Of a stretch of 64,000 bases of DNA, positions 46,868 to 55,405 are shown piece by piece (positions within the stretch are counted from its first letter, which is position 1; each line of letters begins with the position of its first letter). The stretch lies in contig NZ_CP029194.1 in assembly GCF_008642375.1 (NCBI RefSeq), positions 7,124,501 to 7,188,500 on the forward strand, given 5' to 3'. The notes under the pieces were generated by a model. It had not been told where the DNA came from, did no database searches, and saw nothing but the letters and a program-made list of their open reading frames with translations. Both the position numbers and the translations under genes were made by a program. This stretch comes from Streptomyces venezuelae. GTDB lineage: Bacteria > Actinomycetota > Actinomycetes > Streptomycetales > Streptomycetaceae.

Positions 46868-47950
46868 GTGGCCCAGCAGGCCGACATCACCGCCATGCGA
46901 CGCGCCGTCGAGCTCGCCGCACGCGGACTCGGCGCCACCAGCCCCAACCCCGTCGTCGGCTGCGTCGTCACCGACGCCTCCGGACACCGGGTCGGCGAGG
47001 GCTGGCACCAGCGCGCCGGCGGCCCGCACGCCGAGGTCCACGCCCTGCGCGAGGCCGGCGTCCTGGCCCGCGGCGGCACCGCGTACGTCACCCTCGAACC
47101 CTGCAACCACACCGGCCGCACCGGCCCCTGCGCCCAGGCCCTGATCGAGGCCGGGGTCAGCCGGGTCGTGTACGCGGTCGGCGACCCGAACCCGCAGGCC
47201 ACGGGCGGTGCCGACACCCTGCGCGCCGCCGGCGTCGAGGTCGCGCAGGGCCTCCTGGAGGACGAGGCCCAGGCGGTCAACATCGCCTGGCTCACCTCCG
47301 TCCGCCGCGGCCGGCCCTTCGTCCGGTGGAAGTACGCCGCCACCCTCGACGGCCGGATCGCCGCCGCCGACGGCACCTCCCGCTGGATCAGCTCCGCCGA
47401 GTCCCGCGCCGACGTCCACCGACTGCGCGCCGAGGCCGACGCCGTCGTCGTCGGCTCCGGCACCGCCCGCGCCGACGACCCCCATCTGGCCGTACGCGGG
47501 ATCGAGGAGGCCGTGCAGCCCCTGCGGGTCGTCGTCGACACCGAGGCGACCGCGGTGAAGCCCGGCGCCCGGGTCCTCGACGACGCGGCCCCCACCCTGA
47601 TCGCGATCGCCGAGAACGCGGAGAACGCTGCGACCGGCCTCCCCGACGTCGTACGCCTCCCCAGGGCCGGGCGCGGCCTGTCCGTACCCGCCCTCCTGGA
47701 CGCCCTGCACGAGCGCGGCGTCCGCTCCGTACTCCTCGAAGGCGGCCCCACCCTCGCGGGCGCCTTCGTCGCCGCGGGCGCCGTCGACCAGGTCGTCGGC
47801 TACATCGCCCCGGTCCTCCTCGGCGCGGGCCCGCAGGCCCTCGCCGACGCCGGAATCACCACCATCACCGACGCGTTGCGGCTCGACGTCACCGAGACCG
47901 CGCGCATCGGCACCGACATCCGCATCACCGCCACCCCCAAGGAGCGCTGA
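46868..47950 (+). CDS. ribD: bifunctional diaminohydroxyphosphoribosylaminopyrimidine deaminase/reductase
   Basis: Second and third steps of riboflavin synthesis. At 360 residues, the N-terminal zinc deaminase (about 1-145) has GGPHAEVHAL and TLEPCNHTGRTGPCAQAL; the C-terminal NADPH reductase (about 150-355) has KYAATLDGRIAA and LLEGGPTLAGAF. GTG start after AGGAGG. First gene of the operon behind the FMN riboswitch. Confidence 0.97.
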   Translation: MAQQADITAMRRAVELAARGLGATSPNPVVGCVVTDASGHRVGEGWHQRAGGPHAEVHALREAGVLARGGTAYVTLEPCNHTGRTGPCAQALIEAGVSRVVYAVGDPNPQATGGADTLRAAGVEVAQGLLEDEAQAVNIAWLTSVRRGRPFVRWKYAATLDGRIAAADGTSRWISSAESRADVHRLRAEADAVVVGSGTARADDPHLAVRGIEEAVQPLRVVVDTEATAVKPGARVLDDAAPTLIAIAENAENAATGLPDVVRLPRAGRGLSVPALLDALHERGVRSVLLEGGPTLAGAFVAAGAVDQVVGYIAPVLLGAGPQALADAGITTITDALRLDVTETARIGTDIRITATPKER

Positions 47951-47952
47951 CC

Positions 47953-48561
47953 GTGTTCACCGGAATCGTCGAAGAACTGGGCGAGGTCGTCGCCGTCGAG
48001 CAGCTGGAGGACGCCTCCCGCTTCCGACTGCGCGGCCCCCTGGTCACGGAAGGCGCCCAGCACGGCGACTCCATCGCCGTCAACGGTGTCTGTCTCACGG
48101 TCGTCGAGCACGGCGACGGCGAGTTCACCGCCGACGTCATGGCCGAGACCCTCAAGCGGTCCAGCCTCGGCGCCCTCGAAGCGGGCTCCCGCGTCAACCT
48201 GGAGCGACCCATGGCCGTCGGAGACCGCCTCGGCGGCCACATCGTCCAGGGCCACGTCGACGGCACCGGCACCATCCTCGACCGGACCCCGTCCGAGCAC
48301 TGGGAGATCGTCAAGGTCGGCCTGCCCGCCCACCTCTCCCGCTACGTCGTCGAGAAGGGCTCGATCACGGTCGACGGCGTCAGCCTCACCGTCGTCGAGG
48401 TCGCCGACGACTGGTTCACCATCAGCCTCATCCCCACGACCCTCGCCCTGACCACGCTCGGCATCAAGCAGAGCGGCGACCCGGTCAACCTCGAGGTCGA
48501 CGTCATCGCCAAGTACGTCGAGCGACTGCTCGGCCCGAACGCCCAGGAGAACGGCAAGTGA
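47953..48561 (+). CDS. ribE: riboflavin synthase alpha chain
   Basis: Dismutates two 6,7-dimethyl-8-ribityllumazine to riboflavin. A 202-residue tandem lumazine-binding repeat protein; starts FTGIVEELGEV and has NGVCLTVV and DGVSLTVV, one per repeat. The GTG start is 2 bases after ribD. The stop overlaps the next GTG by 4 bases. Confidence 0.96.
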   Translation: MFTGIVEELGEVVAVEQLEDASRFRLRGPLVTEGAQHGDSIAVNGVCLTVVEHGDGEFTADVMAETLKRSSLGALEAGSRVNLERPMAVGDRLGGHIVQGHVDGTGTILDRTPSEHWEIVKVGLPAHLSRYVVEKGSITVDGVSLTVVEVADDWFTISLIPTTLALTTLGIKQSGDPVNLEVDVIAKYVERLLGPNAQENGK

Positions 48562-49199
48562 ACTGGCTCAACTCCGAGGCGTTCACCGTCCTCGACCAGC
48601 GCATCGTGTGGTCCGACATGATCGGCAACACGATCGGTCTGATCGCCCTCGCGCTCGGCTGGCGGCGCTCCATACTCACCTGGCCCGCCCAGCTGCTCTC
48701 CGGCGTGATCCTCGTCGGCGCCTACGCCTCCGCCCATCTCTCCGGCGGCGTCGGCAAGCAGCTCCTGGTCATCGGCGTCGCCGCCTGGGGCTGGTGGCAG
48801 TGGAACCGCGGCCGGCAGCAGGCCCAGGACGGCTCCATCGCCGTCCGCTTCGCCACCTGGAAGGAGCGCGGCCTGCTCCTCGCCGGCGCCGTCCTCGGCA
48901 CCCTCGCCGTCGGTGGCCTCTTCACCCTCTACCCGTCGCTCTCCTGGAGCCCGTGGGCCGACGCGTACATCTTCGTCGGCACCCTCGTCGCGATGATCGC
49001 CCAGGCTCGCGGCCTGGTCGAGTTCTGGTTCGCCTGGCTCCTCGTCGACCTCGTCGGCGTCCCCCTCGCCTTCAACAGCGGCCTCGCCTTCTCCGGCCTG
49101 GTCTACGTCATCTACTTCGTCCTCGTCATCTGGGGCATGCGCGACTGGTGGCTCCGGACGCGCACGACCTCCGCCGCTCTGGAAGGAGCCCACGCATGA
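48558..49199 (+). CDS. ribM: PnuC-family riboflavin transporter RibM
   Basis: A 213-residue membrane protein with about 6-7 segments and many Trp residues (GVAAWGWWQWNRG), a PnuC-type fold. In Streptomyces davawensis the equivalent gene between ribE and the ribA/B gene was shown to transport riboflavin and roseoflavin. Here it lies between ribE and ribBA with 4-base overlaps at both ends and under the FMN riboswitch, so uptake is regulated with synthesis. Confidence 0.9.
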   Translation: MNWLNSEAFTVLDQRIVWSDMIGNTIGLIALALGWRRSILTWPAQLLSGVILVGAYASAHLSGGVGKQLLVIGVAAWGWWQWNRGRQQAQDGSIAVRFATWKERGLLLAGAVLGTLAVGGLFTLYPSLSWSPWADAYIFVGTLVAMIAQARGLVEFWFAWLLVDLVGVPLAFNSGLAFSGLVYVIYFVLVIWGMRDWWLRTRTTSAALEGAHA

Positions 49200-50476
49200 G
49201 CGCCGCCCTTCCCCTCTGGGACGCCACCGACCTCGCCCTCGACCCCGTCGAGCAGGCCATCCGCGACATCGCCGCCGGTCGCCCCGTCGTCGTCGTCGAC
49301 GACGAGGACCGCGAGAACGAGGGCGACCTCGTCATCGCTGCCGAGAAGGCGACCCCCGAGATCGTCGCCTTCATGATGAGCGAGTGCCGCGGACTGATCT
49401 GCGCGCCCATGGAGGACGAGGAGCTGGAGCGCCTCCAGCTCCCGCAGATGGTCGAGCACAACACCGAGTCGATGCGGACGGCCTTCACCGTCTCCGTCGA
49501 CGCGTCCCCCGCCCACGGCGTCACCACCGGCATCTCCGCCGCCGACCGCGCCACCACCCTGCGCATGCTGGCGAGCGGCAGCCACGAGCCGTCCGACTTC
49601 GTCCGCCCCGGCCACATCTTCCCGCTGCGGGCCAAGGCCGGCGGCGTCCTCGCCCGCAACGGCCACACCGAGGCCGCCGTCGACCTCGCCCGCCTCGCGG
49701 GCCTCCGCCCGGCCGGCGCGATCGTCGAGATCGCCGGCGAGGACGGCGTCATGCTGCGCCTGCCCGAGCTGGTGCCCTTCGCCCGCAAGCACGGCCTCAC
49801 GATCATCTCCATCGAGGACCTGATCGCCTACCGGCGCTCCGCCGAGCCGACGGTCCGCCGCGAGGCCGAGGTCCAGCTCCCCACCGCGCACGGCGACTTC
49901 ACCGCGTACGGCTACCGCTCCACCGTCGACGGCGTCGAGCACGTCGCCCTCGTCCACGGCGAGATCGGCGACGGCGAGGACCTCCTCGTGCGGGTCCACT
50001 CCGAGTGCCTGACCGGCGACATCTTCCACTCGCTGCGCTGCGACTGCGGCCCCCAGCTCCAGGCCTCCATGGACCGGATCACCGAGGCGGGCCGCGGCGT
50101 CGTCGTCTACCTGCGGGGCCACGAGGGCCGCGGCATCGGCCTGCTCTCCAAGCTCCGCGCGTACGAACTCCAGGAGCAGGGCCGCGACACCCTCGACGCC
50201 AACCTGGAGCTGGGGCTGCCCGCCGACGCCCGGGACTACGCGGCCGGCGCGCAGATCCTCGCCGACCTCGGCGTCCGGAGCCTGCGCCTGATGACCAACA
50301 ACCCCGACAAGATCGACGCCCTCACCCGGTACGGCCTCACCGTCGAGGGCCGCGAGCCGATGCCCGTCACGGCCGGCGAGCACAACCTCCGCTACCTGCG
50401 CACCAAGCGGGACCGGATGGGCCACGACCTGCCCTGGCTGGACGGCTCCCCGGCCTCCACCTGTGGCAACCAGTAA
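49196..50476 (+). CDS. ribBA: bifunctional DHBP synthase / GTP cyclohydrolase II
   Basis: Supplies both riboflavin precursors. At 426 residues, the N-terminal RibB part (to about 205) has DDEDRENEGDLV and TGISAADRA; the C-terminal RibA part has the zinc site Cys-x10-Cys-x-Cys in HSECLTGDIFHSLRCDCG and RGHEGRGIGL. ATG at 49196 overlaps ribM and follows GGAAGGAG. Confidence 0.97.
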   Translation: MSAALPLWDATDLALDPVEQAIRDIAAGRPVVVVDDEDRENEGDLVIAAEKATPEIVAFMMSECRGLICAPMEDEELERLQLPQMVEHNTESMRTAFTVSVDASPAHGVTTGISAADRATTLRMLASGSHEPSDFVRPGHIFPLRAKAGGVLARNGHTEAAVDLARLAGLRPAGAIVEIAGEDGVMLRLPELVPFARKHGLTIISIEDLIAYRRSAEPTVRREAEVQLPTAHGDFTAYGYRSTVDGVEHVALVHGEIGDGEDLLVRVHSECLTGDIFHSLRCDCGPQLQASMDRITEAGRGVVVYLRGHEGRGIGLLSKLRAYELQEQGRDTLDANLELGLPADARDYAAGAQILADLGVRSLRLMTNNPDKIDALTRYGLTVEGREPMPVTAGEHNLRYLRTKRDRMGHDLPWLDGSPASTCGNQ

Positions 50477-50506
50477 TCACGTACGTATCCACCGGCAAGG
50501 AGAAAC

Positions 50507-50992
50507 ATGAGCGGCAAGGGCGCACCCGTCCTCAGTGTGAAGAACTGCGGCGACCTGCGGGTCGCGGTCATCGCGGCCCAGTGGCACGAGAAGATCATGG
50601 ACGGCCTCGTCGACGGCGCCCTGCGCGCCCTCAGCGAGCTCGGCATCGACGAGCCGACGCTGCTGCGCGTCCCCGGCAGCTTCGAGCTCCCGGTCGTGGC
50701 GAAGGTACTCGCCGGACGCGGTTACGATGCCATCGTCGCGCTCGGAGTCGTCATCCGCGGCGGAACCCCGCACTTCGAGTACGTGTGCCAGGGCGTGACC
50801 CACGGCCTCACCCAGGTCTCGATCGACACCGGCGTACCCGTCGGATTCGGTGTCCTCACCGTCGACAACGAAGAGCAGGCCCTCGACCGGGCCGGCCTCG
50901 AAGGATCCTCCGAGGACAAGGGCCACGAAGCGGTCACCGCCGCCGTCGCCACCGCCACCACGCTGCGCACGGTCAGCGAACCCTGGCGCTGA
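50507..50992 (+). CDS. ribH: 6,7-dimethyl-8-ribityllumazine synthase
   Basis: Penultimate riboflavin step, 161 residues, forming capsids or pentamers. Motifs RVPGSFELPVVAK and GVVIRGGTPHFEYVC (catalytic His) are intact. AAGGAGA precedes the ATG. Last gene of the rib operon. Confidence 0.97.
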   Translation: MSGKGAPVLSVKNCGDLRVAVIAAQWHEKIMDGLVDGALRALSELGIDEPTLLRVPGSFELPVVAKVLAGRGYDAIVALGVVIRGGTPHFEYVCQGVTHGLTQVSIDTGVPVGFGVLTVDNEEQALDRAGLEGSSEDKGHEAVTAAVATATTLRTVSEPWR

Positions 50993-51027
50993 GTGGCGCC
51001 TTCCCACCCCGTACTCTTAGGACCATC

Positions 51028-51309
51028 ATGGCGAACGGAACCCGTAAAAGCTTCGAAGAGCTCTTCGCCGAGCTCAAGCTCAAGGCAGAGACCGGCGACC
51101 CGGCCACCTCCCGCACCGCGGAACTGGTGGACAAGGGCGTCCATGCCATCGGCAAGAAGGTCGTCGAAGAGGCCGCCGAGGTCTGGATGGCCGCCGAGTA
51201 CGAGGGCAAGGAAGCGGCCGCCGAGGAGATCTCGCAGCTGCTGTACCACGTCCAGGTGATGATGGTCGCCCGCGGGATCTCGCTCGACGACGTCTACGCC
51301 CACCTCTGA
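51028..51309 (+). CDS. hisE: phosphoribosyl-ATP pyrophosphatase
   Basis: A 93-residue all-alpha NTP-PPase domain, second step of histidine synthesis. KVVEEAAEVWMAAEYEGK and EEISQLLYHVQVMM carry the acidic metal residues. It stands before hisG as in many actinobacteria. TACTCT at 51012-51017 is a plausible -10 that would give a very short leader; AGGA precedes the ATG. Confidence 0.96.
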   Translation: MANGTRKSFEELFAELKLKAETGDPATSRTAELVDKGVHAIGKKVVEEAAEVWMAAEYEGKEAAAEEISQLLYHVQVMMVARGISLDDVYAHL

Positions 51310-51360
51310 GCACACCCGTCCCACAGTTCCGAAAACTCCCAGGCAAAGGAAGCTCACCTC

Positions 51361-52209
51361 ATGCTGCGCATCGCCGTTCCCAACAAGGGTTCCCTCTCCG
51401 GACCTGCGTCGGCAATGCTCCATGAGGCCGGCTACCGGCAGCGCAAAGAGTCCAAGGAGCTCGTCGTCATCGACCCCGACAACGAGGTCGAGTTCTTCTA
51501 CCTGCGGCCGAAGGACATCGCGATCTACGTCGCCTCCGGGAAGCTGGACATCGGCATCACCGGCCGTGACCTGCTCCTGGACTCCGGGGCCAGCGCCGAG
51601 GAGATCCTCGCGCTGAACTTCGGCCGCTCCACCTTCCGCTACGCCACCCGTCCGGGCACGGCGAACGGCCCGGAGGACTTCGGTGGCATGACCATCGCGA
51701 CCTCCTACGAGGGCATCGTCGCCAAGCACCTCGCCGACCAGGGCATCGACGCCTCCGTCGTCCACCTGGACGGCGCGGTCGAGACCGCGATCCAGCTCGG
51801 TGTCGCGCAGGTCATCGCGGACGTCGTGGAGACCGGCACCAGCCTGCGCAACGCGGGCCTCGAGGTCATCGGCGAGCCGATCCTCACCTCCGAGGCCGTC
51901 GTCGTCCGCCGCCACGGCGCCACGGACGACAACCCGCAGGTGCAGCAGTTCCTGCGGCGCCTCCAGGGCGTCCTGGTCGCCCGCTCGTACGTGATGATGG
52001 ACTACGACTGCCGCGCCGAGCACCTGGAGCAGGCCGTCGCCCTCACCCCGGGCCTCGAGTCGCCGACCGTCTCCCCGCTGCACAACGAGGGCTGGGTCGC
52101 CGTCCGCGCGATGGTCCCCGCCAAGGAGGCGCAGCGGATCATGGACGACCTGTACGAGATCGGCGCGCGCGCCATCCTCACCACCGCCATCCACGCCTGC
52201 CGCCTCTGA
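51361..52209 (+). CDS. hisG: ATP phosphoribosyltransferase, long form
   Basis: First, feedback-controlled step of histidine synthesis. At 282 residues it is the long HisG with a C-terminal regulatory domain (about 210-282), so no HisZ is needed. N-terminal RIAVPNKGSL and DIGITGRDLLLDSG and the PRPP region IADVVETGTSLRNAGLE are visible. 51 bases after hisE, likely one transcript. Confidence 0.97.
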   Translation: MLRIAVPNKGSLSGPASAMLHEAGYRQRKESKELVVIDPDNEVEFFYLRPKDIAIYVASGKLDIGITGRDLLLDSGASAEEILALNFGRSTFRYATRPGTANGPEDFGGMTIATSYEGIVAKHLADQGIDASVVHLDGAVETAIQLGVAQVIADVVETGTSLRNAGLEVIGEPILTSEAVVVRRHGATDDNPQVQQFLRRLQGVLVARSYVMMDYDCRAEHLEQAVALTPGLESPTVSPLHNEGWVAVRAMVPAKEAQRIMDDLYEIGARAILTTAIHACRL

Positions 52210-52253
52210 CGGCTGCCGGCCCGCACGTCCCCCGAGACACGGAGAGAACCCCG

Positions 52254-52706
52254 ATGTCCGATGCACCGCTGCCCGCCCTTCCGGTCACCTTCCGTCCCGG
52301 GCGCACCAGGGCGGTCCTGCTGACCCTGAGTGTCACGATGTTCGTCGTCGTCACCGTCGTGGCGCTGATGCTGGAGCGGCTGGGCCCGGGGGAGCGCGTC
52401 AGCTTCGTCTTCACGGCGGCGCTGCTCTCCGGGATCCTCGTCCTGCTGAGCCGTCCCAAGGTCGTCGCCGACGACGAGGGCGTCACGGTCGTCAACATCA
52501 CCCGGACCCGGCGGCTCGCCTGGGCGGAGATCGTCAAGGTCAACCTCCGCCCCGGTGACGCCTGGGTCTTCCTCGACCTGAGCGACGGCACGAGCCTGCC
52601 CGCGCTCGGCATCCAGCCCGGCATCGCCAAGGAAGCGGCGATCCGGGACGCCCGCGCCCTGCGGGCCCTGGCCGACAGCCGGGGGACGGTCGCGGAGCGG
52701 GTCTGA
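52254..52706 (+). CDS. membrane PH-domain protein
   Basis: A 150-residue protein with two N-terminal membrane segments (about 19-40 and 50-66) and a cytosolic bacterial PH-like domain: GVTVVNITRTRRLAWAEIVKVNL and a strand-rich end. Common in actinobacteria next to hisG; function unknown. ATG follows GGAGAG. Confidence 0.82.
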   Translation: MSDAPLPALPVTFRPGRTRAVLLTLSVTMFVVVTVVALMLERLGPGERVSFVFTAALLSGILVLLSRPKVVADDEGVTVVNITRTRRLAWAEIVKVNLRPGDAWVFLDLSDGTSLPALGIQPGIAKEAAIRDARALRALADSRGTVAERV

Positions 52707-52765
52707 GACCCCGTTCCGTCCCCCATCCGGGTCGGACCCCCTGCCCCACGGGGCGTTCGCGTGAC

Positions 52766-52890
52766 TACTCTGGAGGCGGTGGTGCCGAGCGGCACCACCG
52801 CCTCGCGTGTGCAGGGCCGCCGTCGCGGCCCGCGAGGCCGCCCTTCGACCCGAGGAGTGACTCCCTCCAGCAATGGACGGATCGTCCGGT
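52766..52890 (+). promoter_or_regulatory. possible structured leader RNA upstream of the CNNM genes
   Basis: Contains a 14-bp perfect hairpin (52773-52786 with 52791-52804), a 7-bp hairpin (52814-52820 with 52825-52831) and a GGACG/CGTCC hairpin (52875-52887). CTGGAGG (52770) could also pair with CCTCCAG (52864). A -10-like TACTCT lies at 52766-52771. The motif matches no riboswitch class I recognise. Confidence 0.4.
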
Positions 52891-52925
52891 AGTACCTGCG
52901 CCGCCCCCTCCCAGGAGGCGGCGGC

Positions 52926-54374
52926 ATGATCATTTCCCTACTGCTGCTCGCCGCGGCCTTTCTCCTGATCCTCGCCAACGGCTTCTTCGTGGCCGCCGAG
53001 TTCGGTCTCGTGACCGTCGAGCGCGCCGAGGCCGAGCGAGCCGCGGCAGCCGGCGACCGGCGCGCCCGCAGCGTCGTCGCCGCCCTGCGCGAGCTGTCCT
53101 TCCAGCTCTCCGGCACCCAGCTCGGCATCACGCTCACGTCGCTCGTCGTCGGCATGCTCGCGCAGCCCGCGCTCGCGGGGCTGCTGGACGGGCCGCTCAC
53201 CGCGACCGGACTGCCCGAAGGGGCCGTCTCCGGCATCGCGGTGGTGATCGGGATGCTGCTCGCCTCCGCCGTCCAGATGGTGGTCGGCGAGCTCGTGCCG
53301 AAGAACTGGGCGGTCTCCCGGCCCCTCCAGGTCGCCCGCTTCGTCGCCACCCCGCAGCGCCGCTTCTCCGCGCTCTTCCGCCCGGTGATCGCCCTGCTCA
53401 ACCGCGTCGCCAACCGGCTCGTCCGGCTCATGGGCGTCGAGCCCACCGAGGCGCTGGACTCCGTCCGGACCCCCGGCGAGCTCGTCTCCCTCGCCCGGCA
53501 CTCCGCCCTGGCCGGCGCGCTCGAACAGGACACCGCCGACCTCTTCGTACGGACCCTCTCCCTCGGCGGTCTCACGGCCGGCCAGGTCATGACCCCGCGT
53601 GTGAAGGTGAGCGCCCTCCAGTGGGACGCCACCGCGGCCGACGTCCTCAACCTCACCCGGGCCACCGGCCTCTCGCGTTTCCCGGTCTACCGCGACCGCA
53701 TCGACGAGATCGTCGGCATGGTCCACCTCAAGGACGCGCTCGCCGTCACCCCGCACGCCCGGCTGCGCACCCCCGTCGGCCGGATCGCGGTCCCGCCGCT
53801 CCTCGTCCCCGAGACGCTGCCCGCCCAGGCCCTCCTGGAGCGGCTGCGCAGGGAGCAGCCGATCGCCGTCGTCGTCGACGAGTACGGCGGTACGGCGGGT
53901 GTCGTCACCCTGGAGGACATCGTCGAGGAGCTCGTCGGAGAGGTGCGCGACGAGCACGACACCCTCGCCGACGGCCGCCCCGAGCTGGCCGCCGCCCCCG
54001 CCGAGGAGGGCCACCCCGCGTGGGAGGCCGACGGCTCCTGCCGGGTCCACACCCTGCGCCGGATAGGCCTCGACGTGCCCGACGGGCCGTACGAGACCGT
54101 GGCCGGGCTCGTCGCCGACCTCCTCGGGCGCATCCCCGCCCCCGGCGACCGCGCCGAGCTCCCCGGCTGGCGGCTCTCGGTGCGCCAGGTCGACCGCTAC
54201 CGGGCCGGGCGCGTCCGGCTCGTGCGCACCGGCCGGGACCCGGAGCCGGGTCACGCCTCGGGTCCGGCCCGTGAGCCTGGCCACCGGTCGGCCGCGGTCC
54301 CGGTCCCGGAGCCGTACGCCGATCCGCTCGCGGCGGACACCGGCGGCCCGCTCGTCGCGGAGGGCGTCCGATGA
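52926..54374 (+). CDS. CNNM/CorC-type membrane protein (hemolysin family), first of pair
   Basis: A 482-residue protein with an N-terminal DUF21 domain of 3-4 membrane segments (to about 190), a CBS pair (about 215-335, with GLSRFPVYRD and AVVVDEYGGTAGVVTLEDIVEELVGEV) and a C-terminal CorC_HlyC domain (about 355-430). The family is linked to magnesium/cobalt transport. ATG follows AGGAGG. The last 60 residues are a Pro/Arg-rich tail. It overlaps its paralogue by 4 bases. Confidence 0.9.
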   Translation: MIISLLLLAAAFLLILANGFFVAAEFGLVTVERAEAERAAAAGDRRARSVVAALRELSFQLSGTQLGITLTSLVVGMLAQPALAGLLDGPLTATGLPEGAVSGIAVVIGMLLASAVQMVVGELVPKNWAVSRPLQVARFVATPQRRFSALFRPVIALLNRVANRLVRLMGVEPTEALDSVRTPGELVSLARHSALAGALEQDTADLFVRTLSLGGLTAGQVMTPRVKVSALQWDATAADVLNLTRATGLSRFPVYRDRIDEIVGMVHLKDALAVTPHARLRTPVGRIAVPPLLVPETLPAQALLERLRREQPIAVVVDEYGGTAGVVTLEDIVEELVGEVRDEHDTLADGRPELAAAPAEEGHPAWEADGSCRVHTLRRIGLDVPDGPYETVAGLVADLLGRIPAPGDRAELPGWRLSVRQVDRYRAGRVRLVRTGRDPEPGHASGPAREPGHRSAAVPVPEPYADPLAADTGGPLVAEGVR

Positions 54375-55405
54375 GCATGCTCCAGCTGCTGTTCGCCCTC
54401 GTCCTGGTGCTGGCCAACGGCTTCTTCGTCGGAGCCGAGTTCGCGCTCGTCTCCGTCCGCCGCAGCCAGATCGAGCCGCTCGCCGGCGCCCGTGCCCAGC
54501 AGGTCCTGCACGGTCTGGAGAACCTGCCGCAGATGATGGCGGCGGCGCAGTTCGGCATCACCGTCTGCTCGCTGACCCTCGGTGCCGTCGCCGAACCGAC
54601 CGTGGCCCGGCTCCTCGAACCGGTCTTCCACACGATCGGGGTCCCCGAGGGCCTGATCCACCCGCTCGGCTACGTCATCGCCCTCGCCGCGGTCGTCTTC
54701 CTCCACCTCGTCATCGGCGAGATGGTCCCGAAGAACCTGGCGATGGCGGCGCCCGAGCGGACCGCGCTCTGGCTCGCCCCGGCGCTGGTCGGCTTCGCCC
54801 GGCTCTGCCGGCCGGTGACGGTCGCGCTGGGTGCCTGCGCCCGGCTCGTTTTGCGGGGGTTCAAGGTCGAGCCGAAGGACGAGGTGGAGGCGGTCTTCAC
54901 CCGGACGCAGCTCGGCCGGCTCGTCGAGGACGCCGGCCAGGCCGGGCTGCTCGACCCGGCCGAGCAGGAGCGCCTGGAGGACGCCCTCGAACTGGGCAGC
55001 CGCCCGGTGACGGACGTCCTCATCGCCCAGGGCTCCCTGGTGACGGTCCCGCCGTCCGTCACTCCGCGCGAGATCGAGGAGCTGACCGTACGGACCGGCT
55101 ACTCGCGCTTCCCGGTCCGCGCCGAGGCGCGCGGCACCTTCATGGGCTTCGTGCACGTGAAGGACGTCCTCGACCTGGAGGACCGGGAGCGGGCCGTACC
55201 GCACCAGCTGTGGCGGCCGATGGCGACGCTCCGCGCCGAGCTGCCGCTCGACGACGCCCTCACCGTGATGCGCCGCGCCGCCACCCATCTGGCGCAGGTC
55301 GCGGACGGCTCGGGCCGGGTCCTCGGCCTGGTCGCCCTGGAGGACGTCCTGGAGATGCTGGTGGGCGAGGTCCGGGACCCGGCCCACCGGCTGCCCGTCG
55401 GTTAG
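54371..55405 (+). CDS. CNNM/CorC-type membrane protein (hemolysin family), second of pair
   Basis: A 344-residue paralogue of the preceding gene: DUF21 membrane domain (to about 190) and a CBS pair, ending right after EDVLEMLVGEV without the CorC_HlyC domain. Both start with an LANGFFV(A/G)AEF motif. The 4-base overlap suggests a heteromeric transporter. Its TAG stop overlaps the stop of the convergent AAA gene by two bases. Confidence 0.9.
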   Translation: MSMLQLLFALVLVLANGFFVGAEFALVSVRRSQIEPLAGARAQQVLHGLENLPQMMAAAQFGITVCSLTLGAVAEPTVARLLEPVFHTIGVPEGLIHPLGYVIALAAVVFLHLVIGEMVPKNLAMAAPERTALWLAPALVGFARLCRPVTVALGACARLVLRGFKVEPKDEVEAVFTRTQLGRLVEDAGQAGLLDPAEQERLEDALELGSRPVTDVLIAQGSLVTVPPSVTPREIEELTVRTGYSRFPVRAEARGTFMGFVHVKDVLDLEDRERAVPHQLWRPMATLRAELPLDDALTVMRRAATHLAQVADGSGRVLGLVALEDVLEMLVGEVRDPAHRLPVG

